A stretch of 8,906 bases of DNA from UBA6197 sp047638075 (GTDB lineage Bacteria > Pseudomonadota > Alphaproteobacteria > Rhodobacterales > Rhodobacteraceae), in assembly GCF_047638075.1 (NCBI RefSeq), contig NZ_JBLJBV010000032.1, forward strand, positions 1 to 8,906, given 5' to 3'. The notes under the pieces are model-generated. The model was not told the DNA's origin. It saw only the letters and a program-made list of their open reading frames with translations, and did no database searches. Shown here in pieces: positions 7,050 through 8,906 of this stretch; position 1 is the first letter of the stretch; each line of letters opens with the position of its first letter. The position numbers and the translations under genes were made by a program.

Positions 7050-8087
7050 ATGACCAACACGCTTATCCGATGCAGGAAGCCATTGGCATCACCCAACCCC
7101 AAGCCGACGACGCCCCCCGACCACCACGCTACCCACCCCGCGCCCACCACCCCCGCGAGCAAGCCAAACGCCTATTCCCCAGCCGCGATTTCCATTGAGG
7201 ACTGGGGGGATCGGCCCCAACCGGGCCCTTCAGCGATAAGCCGGCATGCTGTGGTGCGGCCGGTCGAACCGGCCATTCGCTGCAGGCGCGAAATTCTGCA
7301 ACTGGCGAATTCGCACCATGCGGACATCATGGAACTGCAGCGCGGTCTCTGGCAGCATGCTGACATGATTGAATTCCGCACTCTCGCCGATGACCATCCC
7401 GACCTCGCACATTCTCCGCTGCTTCGGGGCGCTCTCCTGACCCTGCAATATGCTCAGCAGCACGGATCAATTGGCCTAACTAAGACCAAGGCTTTCAAGC
7501 GCGTCTTCGTCCATTGGGCCGTCGAGCATTTAGACTGGTCGGGGAAAAGCGCAGAAGAGATGTTCCGCTACAACAAGGTGATCAATGAATATGAATTTCC
7601 CCCTCTCGAGGTTTTACATTATCTTCTGATCTCCCTGCGCCTGGGACGTCACTTCAAGGGTGAGTTTCGGCTGACCAAGCGTGGCACAGAACTGGCGCAA
7701 GCCCCTGGCCGCCTGTTTGCCGAGTTGATTCCATACTTTGTGTTCCAGATCGACCACGCTTCCTATTCGCGTTTCGACGATCGCCCCTTCGGAAAATGGG
7801 ACGTCTGGATGAACGTGATTAACGTAGAAGCCGATCATGGCGCGACCGAGTCTGCCTTGTTCGAAGCCTTCTACGGTGAGCCACAAGATTGGCACACCGC
7901 GGGGTGGCGAGAGATGGCCGCATTTTCATCTTGCGTGCTGCGGCCGCTCGCATGGGCGGGATTGCTGATCGAGACCCGCGAAGACTGCGCCGGAAAGCAA
8001 GTGTGCCATGTGTTCAAGACCCCGCTCTGGCGCAGCGCACTCAATCTTGACACCGATGACATGCTGCGACCGATGTCCGTCCAGTGA
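7050..8087 (+). CDS. Unknown protein, Pro/Thr/His-rich N terminus and two winged-helix-like regions
   Basis: A 345-residue protein I cannot assign to a named family. Residues 11-44 are low complexity, with 11 prolines plus Thr and His, likely a flexible linker or tail. From about 120 the chain becomes ordered: residues 124-215 (start SPLLRGALL, then KAFKRVFVHWAVEHL, NEYEFPPLEVLHYLLISLRL and a hairpin-like GEFRLTKRGTEL) read like a winged-helix fold. Residues 265-330 (ATESALFEAFYG, then FSSCVLRPLAWAGLLIE and a VCHVFKTPLW strand) could be a second one. No signal peptide, membrane helix or nuclease motif is seen. AGAGG (7038-7042) sits seven bases before the ATG; the frame is open further back into the ATPase gene but has no better start. 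The 16-base gap to the ATPase suggests an operon and a physical partnership, perhaps as its DNA- or protein-binding adaptor. Function is inference. Confidence 0.72.
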   Translation: MTNTLIRCRKPLASPNPKPTTPPDHHATHPAPTTPASKPNAYSPAAISIEDWGDRPQPGPSAISRHAVVRPVEPAIRCRREILQLANSHHADIMELQRGLWQHADMIEFRTLADDHPDLAHSPLLRGALLTLQYAQQHGSIGLTKTKAFKRVFVHWAVEHLDWSGKSAEEMFRYNKVINEYEFPPLEVLHYLLISLRLGRHFKGEFRLTKRGTELAQAPGRLFAELIPYFVFQIDHASYSRFDDRPFGKWDVWMNVINVEADHGATESALFEAFYGEPQDWHTAGWREMAAFSSCVLRPLAWAGLLIETREDCAGKQVCHVFKTPLWRSALNLDTDDMLRPMSVQ

Positions 8088-8228
8088 GATTGTTTTCCCT
8101 GCTCCCAAGACGCGACACTGCTTGCGCATGAGCGGCCCAGAGTCGCCATTGACGAGTATCGCTCGATGCTGCGCCAGAAATTCGTATTGCTGGCTTTCGC
8201 TGCAAACGCAAAGTCTGGATCGGGTTGA
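8088..8228 (+). pseudogene. Possible gene remnant after the winged-helix gene
   Basis: The frame of the preceding gene continues after its TGA for 46 sense codons to a TGA at 8226-8228. Part of it reads like a real amphipathic helix (ERPRVAIDEYRSMLRQKF, then a hydrophobic stretch). No start codon with a ribosome-binding site is seen. It could be a decayed 3' end, a lost extension of the upstream protein, or chance in GC-rich DNA. The remaining bases to 8275 show no gene, terminator or clear promoter. Confidence 0.2.
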
Positions 8229-8275
8229 GCTCATGGATTGCAGAGATAGTGTGTGAGCGCCTCGAATATCATTTT

Positions 8276-8905
8276 CTAATCGTCAGGTTCCGCAAGTGTT
8301 TTTACGTTTGTGCTCTTTAAATAGACGCGCCCGTTATCAATTGTCAGTCTGTCCTGCGCAACGGTAAACGGCACACCTCGTTGGGTGCAATATTTCAGAA
8401 ATGCCGCTCGACCTAGCCAACGTGACAGATGAGACAATCCCCACAAACTCCTACCACGAAGTGCTTGGATGGCCGTGACGATGCCATACAGACCCAAAAC
8501 TGTAGCGCCGTAGTTGGCCCATGCTGGCGGCTCGACTCCAAGAAGTGTGAAGGCGGTGGAGGCTGCAAGAAAGATGAACAACGCTCCGGCGGCAATTTGG
8601 ACGAGGTTGATCCAACTATAGACGCGCGACTGCCCTATTAGCATCACGCCTTGATAACCTGCGCTGACTGTTGCCAGTTCCTGACGTGCGGCGCTTTCCC
8701 TATCTTCAGCTTCCTGCAATCGCGCAAGGAGTTTCGTATGGTCTGCGTCCCGAACCGCTTTCTCTGCCTCAAACTGCTTCCTAATTGCGGCCATTTCGGC
8801 GCGGGTATTCTGCTTCAGATTTTTGATCGTATTGTCTTTTTCAAAAAGCTGGTGTAAGCGGCGGTGCAAAAATAGACCACGGGAGCGGCGGGATGATCTC
8901 GCTGC
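8276..8905 (-). CDS. Coiled-coil protein with two membrane helices, C-terminal part (5' end outside window)
   Basis: The minus-strand frame is open from the right edge to a TAG at 8278-8276, giving about 209 codons. The first roughly 80 residues are highly charged and heptad-like (EKDNTIKNLKQNTRAEMAAI and onward), consistent with a coiled coil. Two hydrophobic segments follow: about 8608-8540 (INLVQIAAGALFIFLAAS and on) and about 8521-8459 (ATVLGLYGIVTAIQAL), separated by a short proline-containing loop. A basic, aromatic cytosolic-looking tail of about 60 residues ends the chain. An in-frame TTG (8869) and an ATG (8794) exist, but neither has a convincing Shine-Dalgarno and the coiled coil begins before the ATG, so the gene probably starts beyond the window. 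I recognise no named family. It converges with the ATPase cassette, so co-expression is not implied. Likely an inner-membrane hairpin protein with a cytoplasmic coiled coil. Confidence 0.6.
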   Translation of the reverse strand, partial: AARSSRRSRGLFLHRRLHQLFEKDNTIKNLKQNTRAEMAAIRKQFEAEKAVRDADHTKLLARLQEAEDRESAARQELATVSAGYQGVMLIGQSRVYSWINLVQIAAGALFIFLAASTAFTLLGVEPPAWANYGATVLGLYGIVTAIQALRGRSLWGLSHLSRWLGRAAFLKYCTQRGVPFTVAQDRLTIDNGRVYLKSTNVKTLAEPDD

Positions 8906-8906
8906 G

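Noticed and set aside
7080..7175. A CRISPR-like or tandem repeat in the C-rich stretch (CCACCACGC, CCCACCCCG, CCCACCACC)
   Set aside because: There is no regular unit or spacer. It is explained by Pro/Thr/His codons in the low-complexity N terminus of the winged-helix protein.
8429..8857. Two + strand frames of about 70 codons opposite the membrane protein gene
   Set aside because: They have no ribosome-binding sites and no recognisable sequence. The minus-strand frame with its coiled coil and two hydrophobic helices is clearly the better reading.

Overview
The window looks like a chromosomal segment of an alphaproteobacterium, most likely a Rhodobacterales (Rhodobacteraceae/Paracoccaceae-type) organism. 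This rests on the high-GC coding style, the tightly overlapping hisS-hisZ-hisG order, the DUF1489 gene facing hisG, and an adenosylcobalamin-dependent (class II) ribonucleotide reductase. The left part is ordinary core genome. The right part, from about 5.6 kb onward, looks like accessory DNA.

Core half, 1-5622. The 3' two thirds of hisS (histidyl-tRNA synthetase), hisZ (regulatory subunit of ATP phosphoribosyltransferase, a HisRS paralogue without the anticodon-binding domain) and short-form hisG (catalytic subunit) lie on the + strand. Each pair overlaps by one base (TAATG, TGATG), so they are probably translationally coupled. HisZ and HisG together form the first enzyme of histidine synthesis, and HisS consumes the end product. 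A small DUF1489 gene on the minus strand converges on hisG with a 12-base gap. A divergent promoter region of about 125 bases separates it from nrdJ, which encodes a 754-residue B12-dependent ribonucleotide reductase with all expected catalytic cysteines and a cysteine-rich C-terminal tail.

Junction, 5623-5941. This 319-base gene-free stretch starts AT-rich. It holds a pair of near-identical 15-mers (AGCATAAARTGWCCA), a repeated TGTCCATT, a strong rho-independent terminator (11-bp stem plus T tail), a possible -35 element, a 10-bp palindrome, and a GC hairpin just upstream of a good Shine-Dalgarno. The repeat cluster resembles the end of a mobile element, but no transposase or matching second end is visible.

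Accessory half, 5942-8906. A two-gene + strand cassette encodes a standalone AAA+ ATPase with a Lon-like ATPase module but no protease domain, and a protein of unknown function with a Pro/Thr/His-rich N-terminal segment followed by two regions that read like winged-helix folds. Facing it on the minus strand is the C-terminal part of a coiled-coil protein with two predicted membrane helices, which runs off the right edge. The ATPase plus winged-helix pair is the best candidate for an undescribed system. Its function cannot be read from sequence alone, and nothing visible proves a defence or mobile role.
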